Source: Microgenomates group bacterium GW2011_GWF2_47_9
Lineage (GTDB): Bacteria > Patescibacteriota > Microgenomatia > UBA1400 > UBA12108
Assembly: GCA_001003385.1 (NCBI GenBank)
Contig: LCPA01000004.1
Span: forward strand, 1-34,508
Direction: 5' to 3'
DNA: 34,508 bases
Under the pieces are notes generated by a model. That model made no database searches, was not told the origin of the DNA, and saw only the letters and a list, made by a program, of their open reading frames with translations. Both the position numbers and the translations under genes were made by a program. Position 1 is the first letter of the stretch, and each line of letters begins with the position of its first letter. Below, piece by piece: positions 9,143 through 18,185 of the stretch.

Positions 9143-11795
9143 TGAGCGACGAAGACACAAACATTCTAAAACCTCTAACCCTTGGTGATGACCAGGTTGA
9201 GCCGGTGAAAGTTGAGGAAGGCGACGAAGACGATTTTTTGAACATCGTCCTAAATCCTGTTGCCACTCAATTCGGGCGTATCGCGCCAGTCAAGATTACG
9301 AACGAGATGAAAAAGGCTTACCTCGACTATGCCATGTCAGTCATTGTCTCCCGCGCCCTTCCCGACGTTCGAGACGGGTTAAAGCCTGTCCACCGCCGCA
9401 TTCTCTACGCAATGAAGGAGCTCGGACTCTCTCACTCCAGTAAATACAAAAAATCGGCTCGTATAGTAGGAGAGGTTTTAGGTAAGTATCACCCTCACGG
9501 TGATACTGCCGTGTACGACGCCATGGTACGTCTTGCTCAGGACTTTTCCATGCGCTACCCTCTGGTTGACGGCCAAGGAAACTTTGGTTCAGTCGACGGA
9601 GATTCTCCCGCCGCCATGCGTTATACCGAAGCGAGGCTCTCCAAAATTACTCAAGAACTCCTCCTTGATCTAGACAAAGAAACGGTTAGCTGGATCGACA
9701 ACTTCGATGGCACCGTCCAAGAACCAACCGTTATGCCTGCCAAACTCCCAAACTTGCTCCTTATGGGCTCCGACGGAATCGCTGTCGGTATGGCCACCAA
9801 AATCCCCCCGCACAACTTAATCGAAGTAGTCGGGGCCATCAAAACCCTCATCGCCCGCGGCCAATCACTTCGAGCCGAGGAGATAAAGGACGCCGATCTT
9901 GAGAATACCAAACCAGAAGTATTGTCAGGAGAGTTTGAGACATCAGCCACAGTCGAAGAGCTCCTCGACTCCATCCAAGGCCCAGACTTTCCGACCGGCG
10001 GTATTATCTACGACTGGTCTGCGATAGCGGAAGTCTACTCGACAGGCAAAGGCAAAGTCGTCACTCGAGCCGAAGCTAATATCGAAGAGTCTAAGACCGG
10101 CAAATTTCAGATTGTGGTCACCGAGATCCCATACCAAGTCAACAAAGCCAAACTTGTCAGTAAAATCGCCGACCTAGTCCGAGACAAGAAAATCGAAGGC
10201 ATCTCCGACCTTCGTGACGAATCTGACCGTGAAGGAATGCGGATAGTTATCGAACTAAAGAAAGCCGCAAAGCCCAAGAGTGTCCTCAACAATCTTTTCA
10301 AACACACCGAACTTCAAACCAGCTTCCCCGCCAACATGGTCGCCCTCGATGACCGAGGCACCCCCCACCTCATGAATCTCAAGTCTATTCTCACCTACAG
10401 TTCGAACTCAAGGCTACCAGGGCTAGACTCCACATTCTCGAAGGTTACCTCAAAGCCCTCGACCACCTCGACGAAGTAATTGAAACCATTAAGTCTAGCA
10501 AAGATTCCGACGACGCCAAGAAAAACCTTATCGAAAAATTTGGCTTCAGCGAAATCCAGGCGGTTGCAATCCTAGATCTTCAGCTACGAAAACTCTCGGC
10601 TCTAGAAAGGCAAAAAATTCAAGAAGAATACGACGAACTTTTGGCGACGATCACGAGACTTATCACTCTCCTTCGTGATCCTATTGCCATTCTAAACGTC
10701 ATCGTGAGCGAACTAGAAGAGCTAGTCAAAGTCTACGGCGACGCAAGGAAAACCAAGGTTGTTAAATCAAAGTTGGGTGAATTCTCGGAAGAGGACCTGG
10801 TGGCCAAAGAGGACAATCTGGTTGCGATTACCAAAGAGGGATACGTCAAGCGGATGCCACTTGGTACTTATCGCTCTCAACGAAGAGGGGGTAAAGGAGT
10901 GATGGGGATGACTACCAAGGACGAAGACGAAATTCTTCACTTAACTGTCGGTAATACTCACGATTTCGCACTTTTCTTTACCAACACCGGTAAAGTATTT
11001 ATGAACCGCGTCTTCGAATTGCCAGAAGGTAGTAGACAAGCCAAGGGGCAGGCAATCATCAACCTCATTAACATCGAGCAAGACGAAAAAGTCATGGCTC
11101 TCATGACAATTCCAGGAGGTACACTCGAAAGCAAGAACCACTTTATTACAATGGTAACTAAAAAAGGCTTGGTCAAAAAAACCCCGATTAGTGAATATGC
11201 CAGTATCCGATCGGGCGGCAAGATAGGCATTAACCTCAAAGACAATGACGAGTTGGTCCGAGCTCAAGTCACGAACGGAGAAAACTACCTTCTCCTCGTC
11301 ACTCGGGACGGGAAATCAATCAAATTCAAAGAATCCGATGTCAATCCAACAGGGAGAGACACCATGGGAGTCAAGGGTATCGCCCTTAAGAAAGATGATT
11401 TTGTCATCGCGGCCGAAACCTTTGAAATCATGCCAGCTCGCCCCGACGATAAGCGGCGTAAATTCTACCGCGAAATCCTCCTTGTCACCGAAAACGGGAT
11501 TGGCAAGCGAACCGACGTCTCTGAATACCCCGAACAAAAGAGGGGAGGGCAGGGGGTCAAAGTTGCCGAGCTAACCGATAAGACTGGGAAAGTTGCCGCC
11601 GCCCAGATGGTGAGTGAAGTTGATCTTCAGTTAGTCATGACTACCAAAAGCGCCCAGGTCATCAAACTCCCCATGAAGAATATCAAAGTCTTGGGACGAT
11701 CTACCCAAGGCGTAATCCTTATGCGACCAACCAAAGGCGACAAAGTAACCTCAATTACCACACTACAAGAAGAGGAAGAAGAGGGAGTTGTTTGA
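9142..11795 (+). pseudogene. gyrA: DNA gyrase subunit A, interrupted by a small out-of-frame deletion
   Basis: Two ORFs in different frames together make one GyrA. The first (GTG 9142 to 10479) carries an acidic N-terminal extension, the winged-helix domain, [13 protein letters not shown] and catalytic Tyr161 in [10 protein letters not shown]. Homology ends near residue 419 (NLKSILTY, about 10398). The next frame resumes at 10401 with [17 protein letters not shown] and is open to 11795. Compared with E. coli GyrA (FVRHRREVVTRRT between the same blocks), about 13 residues are missing and the frame shifts, so roughly 38-40 bp are gone. The C-terminal half has a GyrA box (QRRGGKG) and pinwheel repeats. 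Track start 10641 is an internal TTG. A real lesion would be lethal for an essential enzyme, so an assembly error is the first suspicion. Confidence 0.9.
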
Positions 11796-12913
11796 AGTAC
11801 AAAGTCTTAAATGAAATTGAAATATCCGGTTCCAACCTCACCCATAATTTCAATTATTTTTTAAGTCGTAACTCGGACCTTGCCATCGCCCCTGTCCTAA
11901 AGGCAAATGCATACGGCCACGGGCTCACAAATATTGCTCATTTTGTACAGACCCATCTCACCGTTCCCTTTATCTGCGTCGACTCTCTCTACGAAGCCTA
12001 TGAATTAATGAAATCAGGGATCAAATCCGAGATATTTATCATGGGCTACACAGATCCCACTAACTACGCAGTCTGGAAAAAACTCCCATTCATTTTCTCT
12101 GTTTGGGACAACGAAACCATCGAAGCTCTCAATCGTGACCAGCCAGGAGCAAGAATTCACATCAAACTCGATACCGGGATGTCGCGTCTCGGCCTTATGG
12201 AAGATGAGATCACAAAGTTCTTGGGCGTGCTTAAAAAATGTACGTCTCTTCGCGTTCAAGGCATCTATTCTCACCTTGCCTCCGCCGACGACCCAAATCA
12301 GGCAAGTGTCACAAACTCTCAAATCGCCTCATTCAAAAAAATGGTTCGGCTATTTGAGAGGGAGGGATATGACTTCAAATGGAAACACATTGCCTCCTCG
12401 GCCGGAGCCTCATACATAAACGATAACTACTTTAATCTAATCCGCCTGGGCCTAGGTTTCTATGGCTATACTCCTTTTAGTCCAAAGAGCAAAATTGGCC
12501 AAGCTCAAAAAAATAGTCTCAAGCCAGCCCTAACCTTAAGAAGTACGATAGCGGCCATAAAAAAACTAACAGCAGGCGACAGGGTCGGCTATGGTGGCAC
12601 ATATACAGCCAAGAACAATGAAGAAATTGTCATTCTCCCTTTGGGCTACAACGAAGGCTTGTCAAGAGACTTGTCAAACTCTGGGAGTGTCCTTATCAAA
12701 GATATTGCCTGCCCGATTGTCGGGAGAATTTGTATGAACATGACCACAGTCAAACTACCAAGGGCAATGGCGAGTCTAGGTGACAAAGTTATCGTTGTCA
12801 GCAATGACCCTGATGCGGCCTGTTCTATCTATCAAATTGCCGACAAACTAAACACTATTCCCTATACTGTGCTTACAGCTCTAAGTTCGACAATAAGAAG
12901 GAGGGTAATATGA
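11792..12913 (+). CDS. alr: Alanine racemase
   Basis: PLP-dependent enzyme converting L- to D-alanine for peptidoglycan, 373 residues. The PLP lysine is in PVLKANAYGHG near residue 37. The catalytic tyrosine of the other half-site is in RVGYGGTYTA. The C-terminal beta domain has GRICMNMTTV, where most Alr have Asp after Met (GRxxMD); here it is Asn. The start is TTG overlapping the gyrA stop by 4 nt (TTGA), so expression depends on coupling to gyrA or on reinitiation. It overlaps ddl by 4 nt at the other end (ATGA), forming a D-Ala-D-Ala supply pair. Confidence 0.95.
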   Translation: MKYKVLNEIEISGSNLTHNFNYFLSRNSDLAIAPVLKANAYGHGLTNIAHFVQTHLTVPFICVDSLYEAYELMKSGIKSEIFIMGYTDPTNYAVWKKLPFIFSVWDNETIEALNRDQPGARIHIKLDTGMSRLGLMEDEITKFLGVLKKCTSLRVQGIYSHLASADDPNQASVTNSQIASFKKMVRLFEREGYDFKWKHIASSAGASYINDNYFNLIRLGLGFYGYTPFSPKSKIGQAQKNSLKPALTLRSTIAAIKKLTAGDRVGYGGTYTAKNNEEIVILPLGYNEGLSRDLSNSGSVLIKDIACPIVGRICMNMTTVKLPRAMASLGDKVIVVSNDPDAACSIYQIADKLNTIPYTVLTALSSTIRRRVI

Positions 12914-14082
12914 AAACTTTGTGTGTAATCTTTGGTGGAATCAGTCCCGAAAATGAAGTGTCCATAATCACAGCCCTCCAAGCCATGCGGACGGCGGAAC
13001 AGACCTTTCACGTCATCGCGGTTTACGTAGATCAAAACGGGATCTGGTACACGGGCAATGAGTTAAAAAACATTTCATTCTACAAAAACATCGAGGAGGG
13101 TAAAGCTGGCCTAGCCGAGGTCACCCTCCAGAATCGTGATTCAAAGCATTATCTCGTTTCAAGGCCTGGTCTTTTCAGCCAAAAAATCCGCTTCGATTAT
13201 CTCCTACCGTGCTTTCACGGAGGTTTAGGCGAAGGAGGGTATATCCAATCAATCTGTGAATTCTACAATATTCCTCTCCTTTCTTCAGGCACAACCGGTG
13301 CGGCAATAGGCATGGACAAAGTGCTTATGAAACACAGTTTTCAAGTGGCCGGCCTTAAGCAAGCCAACTACAGCTGGATCACTCGACAAGCATGGCAAAA
13401 TAAAAAAGAGAGTGTGCTTGCCGATATCAAACGCCATCACAAACTCCCTCTCTTTGTCAAACCCTCGAGAGGTGGCTCGTCCATCGGGACTGTCAAGGTC
13501 AGTACTCACGCCAAACTTCACCAAGCCCTAGACCTTGCCGCCTCGCTCGACAGTCGCATTGTGATCGAAGACGGGATCGAGAACGCTCGAGAAATAAATG
13601 TCTCAATTCTTGGTAACGCTGGAGACAATCTCATGGCTTCGGTCTGTGAAGAAGTAGTCCACGAACCAGGGAAAGACTTTCTTGACTTCACGGAAAAATA
13701 CTTAGCTAGTGGCAAGTCACAAGGAATGGCCTCCACCAAGCGGATTATCCCCGCCAAAATCGACCAAAAATTAGCACTCAAAATTGCGGAACTCGGCAAA
13801 CAAATTTTCAACCTCCTAGACTGTTCTGGTCTCGTGCGAATTGACTTCCTTGTCAAAGGTGAGGATATCTACGTAATCGAAATCAACACCATTCCCGGTA
13901 GCCTCAGCTTCTATCTCTGGGAAAAGTCAGGCTTATCCTACCAAGAGTTAATCATCAAACTAGCAAGCTTAGCTCAGGAAAAATCAAACGAGAATAGAAG
14001 AACTATCAAGGAGTTTCCCTCAAAGATCCTTTCTAACTTTGAGTCGGCGCCAGGCGCAAAAAACAAGCTCAGGAATAGTTAG
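12910..14082 (+). CDS. ddl: D-alanine--D-alanine ligase
   Basis: ATP-grasp ligase that makes the D-Ala-D-Ala dipeptide, 390 residues. It begins with MKTLCVIFGGISPENEVS, the Ddl N-terminal motif. ATP-grasp elements follow: FVKPSRGGSSIGTVKV, VIEDGIENAREINVSILG, the omega-loop region with FTEKY, and the metal/nucleotide site GLVRIDFLV...VIEINTIPG. About 35 extra C-terminal residues beyond the usual end are lysine- and asparagine-rich. It overlaps alr by 4 nt upstream and the convergent MurF-like gene by 14 nt at its 3' end. That ligase would use its product. Confidence 0.96.
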   Translation: MKTLCVIFGGISPENEVSIITALQAMRTAEQTFHVIAVYVDQNGIWYTGNELKNISFYKNIEEGKAGLAEVTLQNRDSKHYLVSRPGLFSQKIRFDYLLPCFHGGLGEGGYIQSICEFYNIPLLSSGTTGAAIGMDKVLMKHSFQVAGLKQANYSWITRQAWQNKKESVLADIKRHHKLPLFVKPSRGGSSIGTVKVSTHAKLHQALDLAASLDSRIVIEDGIENAREINVSILGNAGDNLMASVCEEVVHEPGKDFLDFTEKYLASGKSQGMASTKRIIPAKIDQKLALKIAELGKQIFNLLDCSGLVRIDFLVKGEDIYVIEINTIPGSLSFYLWEKSGLSYQELIIKLASLAQEKSNENRRTIKEFPSKILSNFESAPGAKNKLRNS

Positions 14083-15397
14083 CAGTAACATCATTCTCGA
14101 TTAAAACGAGCGGCCTCTTCTTAAACTTTCTATGGCTCACTTCCCCGATAAAATCCAGCGTCTCATCGACTTTAACAATCTTGATTCTAGAACCAACTCC
14201 CTCTGATATATAAGTGGTGCGATCGCTCTCCCCAACCAATATGAGTAAATCTACCTTACCAACCAAATATTCACCTAACCTAAGATGAGCCGTTCTTGTC
14301 TTTTCACCAAGCTCAACAATCCCCGGTGTGACTAAAACTCTAGTTCTTGTCCGCTGTTTACCCAAGAAGGCAACCGACTCCTCAAAACTCTTCTCATTGC
14401 TACTATAGCTATTGTCAATTACTTGAAGATCCCCATACGCATGGCTGTACTCCATGCGGTGGGGTAGGGGAGTAATCCCCCCTAGGTTGTCAATCATCTG
14501 GCTCTCCTCAATCCCGATCGCAAGTGAAAGAGCCACAGCTCCCGCAATGTTCATAACATTCGACGACCCCAAGACAGGCAGGCTAACAAGGTACTCTTTA
14601 TCATTAATCCTGAACTTTCCTCGCGCGACGCCTACCTTATAATCAAATTCTTTGGTTGCGATATAACTTTGGTTACTCCCGTAGGTAAATTTTGTCTTGT
14701 ACTTGTCTGCCCTCGCCCTCACATTTTCATCTCCCACATTTAGGATCAAACTTCCCCCCGTTTGCTGAATGTACTCCGCCGTTTCAAACTTTGCCTCAAT
14801 CGTATTCTCTAGACTCCCAAATCTAGCCATATGTTGCGTTGTGATTCCCGTCAAGATGCCAAGATCAGGCTGAACCATCCTACAGAGCTTAGCAATATCT
14901 CCGCGCCCATAAGCTCCAATTTCACACAAGAAAACATCTGTCCGTGAATCAAGTTCTAAATCTACAACCCTTGAAATGCCAAGCACGGTATTGTAACTAT
15001 TTGGTGTTGAAACAACATTTTTACCCGCAAGGATTTGGCTTGCGTAATGCTTAACCGAGGTTTTGCCATAAGAGCCGGCAATGACAACTACCCTAAGACC
15101 ATATGACTTCAGTTTTCTTAATTTACTTCTGGTTTTCAAATACCAATACCTATCATAAAACGCTTTCGGCAAATTCAACAAGGCGCTCGTGAAGAGTACG
15201 GCATACCTGGCCCGTAACCCCAAGACCCTTAGACCCGTCGATAATATCAATGTAATCTTTGTTCTTTTTGTAGGCCTTGCCCTGCTTACGATTTGTTTAA
15301 CTGCCGCCGCGGTTCTTCGAACCTTCATATAGCGCGACAAATCGTACTGCTCAATCTGCAAAATCGCGATTTCCTGTCTTAATTCTTCTAAAATCAT
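14069..15397 (-). CDS. murF: Mur ligase, MurF-like, with an unusual N-terminal extension
   Basis: ATP-dependent ligase that probably adds D-Ala-D-Ala to the UDP-MurNAc peptide in the cytoplasm; 442 residues. The central domain has the P-loop AGSYGKTSVKHYA, NSYNTVLGIS, the Glu of LCEIGAYGRGDIA and TTQHMARFGSLE. The C-terminal domain has RMEYSHAYG and VIDNSYSSN. The usual MurF N-terminal UDP-binding domain is not seen. In its place are about 100 basic residues with a hydrophobic stretch (ITLILSTGLRVLG, YAVLFTSALLNL), possibly membrane-associated. It overlaps the alpha/beta hydrolase by 4 nt and is last in a long minus-strand run. Substrate identity is inferred from family and from the facing ddl. 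Confidence 0.82.
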   Translation of the reverse strand: MILEELRQEIAILQIEQYDLSRYMKVRRTAAAVKQIVSRARPTKRTKITLILSTGLRVLGLRARYAVLFTSALLNLPKAFYDRYWYLKTRSKLRKLKSYGLRVVVIAGSYGKTSVKHYASQILAGKNVVSTPNSYNTVLGISRVVDLELDSRTDVFLCEIGAYGRGDIAKLCRMVQPDLGILTGITTQHMARFGSLENTIEAKFETAEYIQQTGGSLILNVGDENVRARADKYKTKFTYGSNQSYIATKEFDYKVGVARGKFRINDKEYLVSLPVLGSSNVMNIAGAVALSLAIGIEESQMIDNLGGITPLPHRMEYSHAYGDLQVIDNSYSSNEKSFEESVAFLGKQRTRTRVLVTPGIVELGEKTRTAHLRLGEYLVGKVDLLILVGESDRTTYISEGVGSRIKIVKVDETLDFIGEVSHRKFKKRPLVLIENDVTANYS

Positions 15398-16128
15398 TTT
15401 ATGAATTCCTTTATCTTTCGGACTACAAAATCAGGCTCACTAATATGCGGATCATGCTCGGAATTCCAAGCAATTCTTACGATAATGTCTCTGACAAATT
15501 TTCGATACACTTTAGTCAAATAAACAGGTAAAACATTGTCGTTATATCCCCATATAAGCAGGGTAGGGCACTTAATTAGTTTTATCGATCTTGCCAGATT
15601 GTGAGAGACAACTGCTCGATACAAATCCCGGTTTCCGGCAGAATTTCTATAATCCTCATCCATCAGTCGATGAGCGAATCTAGTTCTGATATACCTAGGC
15701 ACGAAGAAGAAAACTTTTGATAAGAAATATAGCCCAACTCGCTTGAACGAAAACACTTTCAATCCAGCTGGATCAATCAGGATTAGTTGTACTATCTTTA
15801 TCCTGGTGGGTCGTGAGGCAAGGACAGTCCCGATTCTCCCACCTAGCGAATGCCCGACCAGAATCACTTGTTTCAACCCCAGGTACTCAATCAATCTTTG
15901 AATAAGCAGGCTATACTCATAGATTGACCTAATCCCTCTTGGTTTTGTACTTCCACCAAATCCAGGACAATCAACTGCATAGACTTTTCGCTGGTCTGAA
16001 ATTTTTTTGGCCAAGTATGACCACTCCTCTTTACTCCGCCCCCATCCATGAAAAATCACTACCGGAGTTTTCTTTCCACTTCCATATTCATCTACTGCAT
16101 AAATACTTCCGTCAACTACTACTTGCAT
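15394..16128 (-). CDS. Alpha/beta hydrolase of unknown substrate
   Basis: Serine hydrolase fold, about 244 residues. The oxyanion loop is FHGWGRS, the nucleophile elbow GHSLGG, the acid Asp in LIWGYNDNVLP and the His in EHDPHISEP, so the triad is complete. No signal peptide, hence cytoplasmic. The substrate cannot be deduced. The track start (16161) overlaps the kinase gene by 50 nt; ATG 16128 has GGAAAG 7 nt upstream and a family-like beginning (MQVVVDGSIYAVDEYGSG), so I use it. It sits between the histidine kinase and the MurF-like gene, overlapping both, which suggests co-expression with envelope or redox functions. Confidence 0.82.
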   Translation of the reverse strand: MQVVVDGSIYAVDEYGSGKKTPVVIFHGWGRSKEEWSYLAKKISDQRKVYAVDCPGFGGSTKPRGIRSIYEYSLLIQRLIEYLGLKQVILVGHSLGGRIGTVLASRPTRIKIVQLILIDPAGLKVFSFKRVGLYFLSKVFFFVPRYIRTRFAHRLMDEDYRNSAGNRDLYRAVVSHNLARSIKLIKCPTLLIWGYNDNVLPVYLTKVYRKFVRDIIVRIAWNSEHDPHISEPDFVVRKIKEFIK

Positions 16129-17509
16129 ATGGACGCTTTCCGCTAATTTCAACCCTGACAATGTTTGGCTTAATATTTCTCATTATTATCTTTAGATCAC
16201 ACTGTCTAGCGACATCCCTAACAATGGCCAGTCCCAAACCGTATCCTTTTTCGCCATACCCATACTCCTGGTATCTCCGCTCAAAAACTCGCTCCTTGTC
16301 CTGGAGAGTATGGGGCGCTGGGTTTTCGATCACGATCTTAAATCTTTGCTCCAATTCCTCATATCTAACCCTGATATAACCCGGGATTAGTGTGTACTTT
16401 GCCGCATTCTCAAGTAGATTTCGAAGAATTAATTCCAAATACCCCTCATAAATCACAAGCTCCGCGTCGTCTTGAATCTCAACCGTCACCGGGACCTTGC
16501 TGTCCAATCTTTTAACAAGTTCATTTACTTTCGCTTTCAGCTTGATCACTCGCACGCTTTCTTTGCTTTGGCTATTTATTGCAAGAGCAAGTAGAGCATC
16601 TACGTTCCTCCCGAGTCCCAAAATTTCCTGCACCAAGCCTTCTATTTTAGAGCTTACACTCTTGGAAGTTTTTAGTGCAATAACCTCTAGGCCACTCGCT
16701 ACTCGCGTCAATGGTGTTTTAAACTCATGAGAAATATTCTCACTAATCTCTCTCTGCCTAGCCAACACACTCCTTACTCTCTCCATCATCGAATTAAACG
16801 CGCTTGTCAAAACACGAGTATCGTTATCAAGGTAATCAGGGATTTCAATTCTTTTGGGCAAATTCTCGACATCCACCTGCTCCAGATACATGACCAAATG
16901 CTTTAACGGAGAGAGGGCCAATTCACTCGAACGGTAGGCCACAAAAACCGACACAATCCAGACTATTGGCAAAAGGACCATCATCGACATAACTATCGCT
17001 CTTAAGAGGATTGGCATCACATCATTAATCCGAGCAATCTGCATATAGCCGACTATCTGACTATCCGTATAAAGCGCGATACTATATGTATCAAACCTCC
17101 CATAGCGAGATAGCTCTACATCCCGGTAAATCCCTCTTTTATTCGCTAAACTCTCTCTATCGCCAACCAATATCTTCTCGATTTCCTCAGTCGATAAATC
17201 CCGGTACATCCCATACTTCACGAGCGGGCGAAAATCCTTGTCTTCGATGTACATCGCAATCTCATTGCCGCGCAGATAGGAAACCAAGGAGTCATCGCTC
17301 GATCGATCCTGTAGTTCTATGCTCCCATCCCGAACATTCAGGTATTCCGTCACAATTAGATTGGCGCTAGAAACTAATTTATTTTTAATTTGATGTTCAG
17401 TCTCAAAGAAAACTATTGCCCCAATTCCCACTCCCGCCAAGGTTGTAATGACCGTCGACAGCAGAACAACAATCCAGGTTAGCCTAGTTGATAACTTTAT
17501 TTTCCGCAT
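16112..17509 (-). CDS. Sensor histidine kinase
   Basis: Membrane kinase of 465 residues. TM1 is at about 10-34 and TM2 at 169-193, enclosing an extracytoplasmic sensor of about 130 residues with no recognisable named fold. HAMP follows at about 195-250. The HisKA motif SENISHEFKTPLTR gives phospho-acceptor His261. The ATPase domain has N-box LRNLLENAAKYT, a shortened G1 region (few acidic residues before ERRYQEYG) and G2 box KGYGLGLAIV. It overlaps its response regulator by 13 nt, the usual sign of a cognate pair. The signal is unknown; co-transcription with haem and flavin redox proteins makes a redox or metal signal a fair guess, no more. Confidence 0.93.
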   Translation of the reverse strand: MRKIKLSTRLTWIVVLLSTVITTLAGVGIGAIVFFETEHQIKNKLVSSANLIVTEYLNVRDGSIELQDRSSDDSLVSYLRGNEIAMYIEDKDFRPLVKYGMYRDLSTEEIEKILVGDRESLANKRGIYRDVELSRYGRFDTYSIALYTDSQIVGYMQIARINDVMPILLRAIVMSMMVLLPIVWIVSVFVAYRSSELALSPLKHLVMYLEQVDVENLPKRIEIPDYLDNDTRVLTSAFNSMMERVRSVLARQREISENISHEFKTPLTRVASGLEVIALKTSKSVSSKIEGLVQEILGLGRNVDALLALAINSQSKESVRVIKLKAKVNELVKRLDSKVPVTVEIQDDAELVIYEGYLELILRNLLENAAKYTLIPGYIRVRYEELEQRFKIVIENPAPHTLQDKERVFERRYQEYGYGEKGYGLGLAIVRDVARQCDLKIIMRNIKPNIVRVEISGKRPYASSS

Positions 17510-18171
17510 ACGACATATCCTTTCCCTCGCACAGTCCGGATCAATTTCTTATGGTAACCCTCATCGATTTTTTTCCTTAAATACCTAATGTGCACATCAA
17601 CGGTGTTTGAAAACAAATCCAGGCTTTCATCCCATACGTGTTCAATAAGCTCCATCCTATTTACTACTTTACATTGATTGATGCACAAATACTCTAGAAT
17701 CGAATACTCGCGTGGAGAAAGGGCAATCCTTATCTCGCCACGCTTTGCCAGCCTCAAATTTGTATCCAAAGTAAGATCTCCAATAGATAGGACCGGCGAC
17801 TCCGGGATTCTCTCTCCACGGCGAATTAGTGCTCTTATCCTAGCAATTAGCTCTTCAATATTAAACGGTTTTGACAAGTAGTCATCGGCTCCACTATTAA
17901 GTCCTTCGACAATATCCTGATGTTGGTTTCTCGATGTCAAAACCAGAATCGGGCTGTATATTCCCTTGGCCCGAATTTTAGGGATGAGTTCCACTCCTTC
18001 ACCATCGGGTAATCTCCTGTCAAGCACGATACAATCATATTGGTTAGTTTCGATCTTTGCGTCAGCCTCACCTAAATTACTGGCAATCTCCACCACAAAC
18101 GAACTCTTAGAAATGAGAGCCTTCAAATTTTTTGCGATCACCACATCATCCTCAACCAACAGGATTCTCAT
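17497..18171 (-). CDS. OmpR/PhoB-family response regulator
   Basis: 224 residues. The receiver domain has the acidic pair EDD at 7-9, phospho-acceptor Asp51 in IVLDRRLPDG, the switch Thr in VLTSRN and Lys in LSKPFN. The C-terminal winged helix has LSPREYSILEYL, VWDESLDLFSNTVDVHIRYLRKKID and RTVRGKGYV. It should bind DNA as a dimer; a binding site is not evident by eye. The start codon is 14 nt after the cytochrome b5-like gene, and TATGAT ends 6 nt before ATG, so the two-component pair may have its own leaderless promoter as well as read-through from the redox genes. Confidence 0.95.
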   Translation of the reverse strand: MRILLVEDDVVIAKNLKALISKSSFVVEIASNLGEADAKIETNQYDCIVLDRRLPDGEGVELIPKIRAKGIYSPILVLTSRNQHQDIVEGLNSGADDYLSKPFNIEELIARIRALIRRGERIPESPVLSIGDLTLDTNLRLAKRGEIRIALSPREYSILEYLCINQCKVVNRMELIEHVWDESLDLFSNTVDVHIRYLRKKIDEGYHKKLIRTVRGKGYVVCGK

Positions 18172-18177
18172 ACGGCA

Positions 18178-18183
18178 ATCATA
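18178..18183 (-). promoter_or_regulatory. -10-like element before the response regulator
   Basis: TATGAT (5 of 6) on the minus strand, 6 nt before the response-regulator ATG, lying in the 14-nt gap after the preceding stop. It suggests an internal promoter that separates regulator expression from the redox genes. Confidence 0.35.
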
Positions 18184-18185
18184 GA

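Noticed and set aside
9475-9540. Quinolone-resistance change in GyrA
   Set aside because: The region reads [10 protein letters not shown]; Thr at the Ser83 position and Asp at the 87 position are normal variants.
10381-10660. Intein, intron or programmed frameshift in gyrA
   Set aside because: Nothing is inserted; conserved residues are missing. No slippery sequence is seen, and a shift would not restore the lost block.
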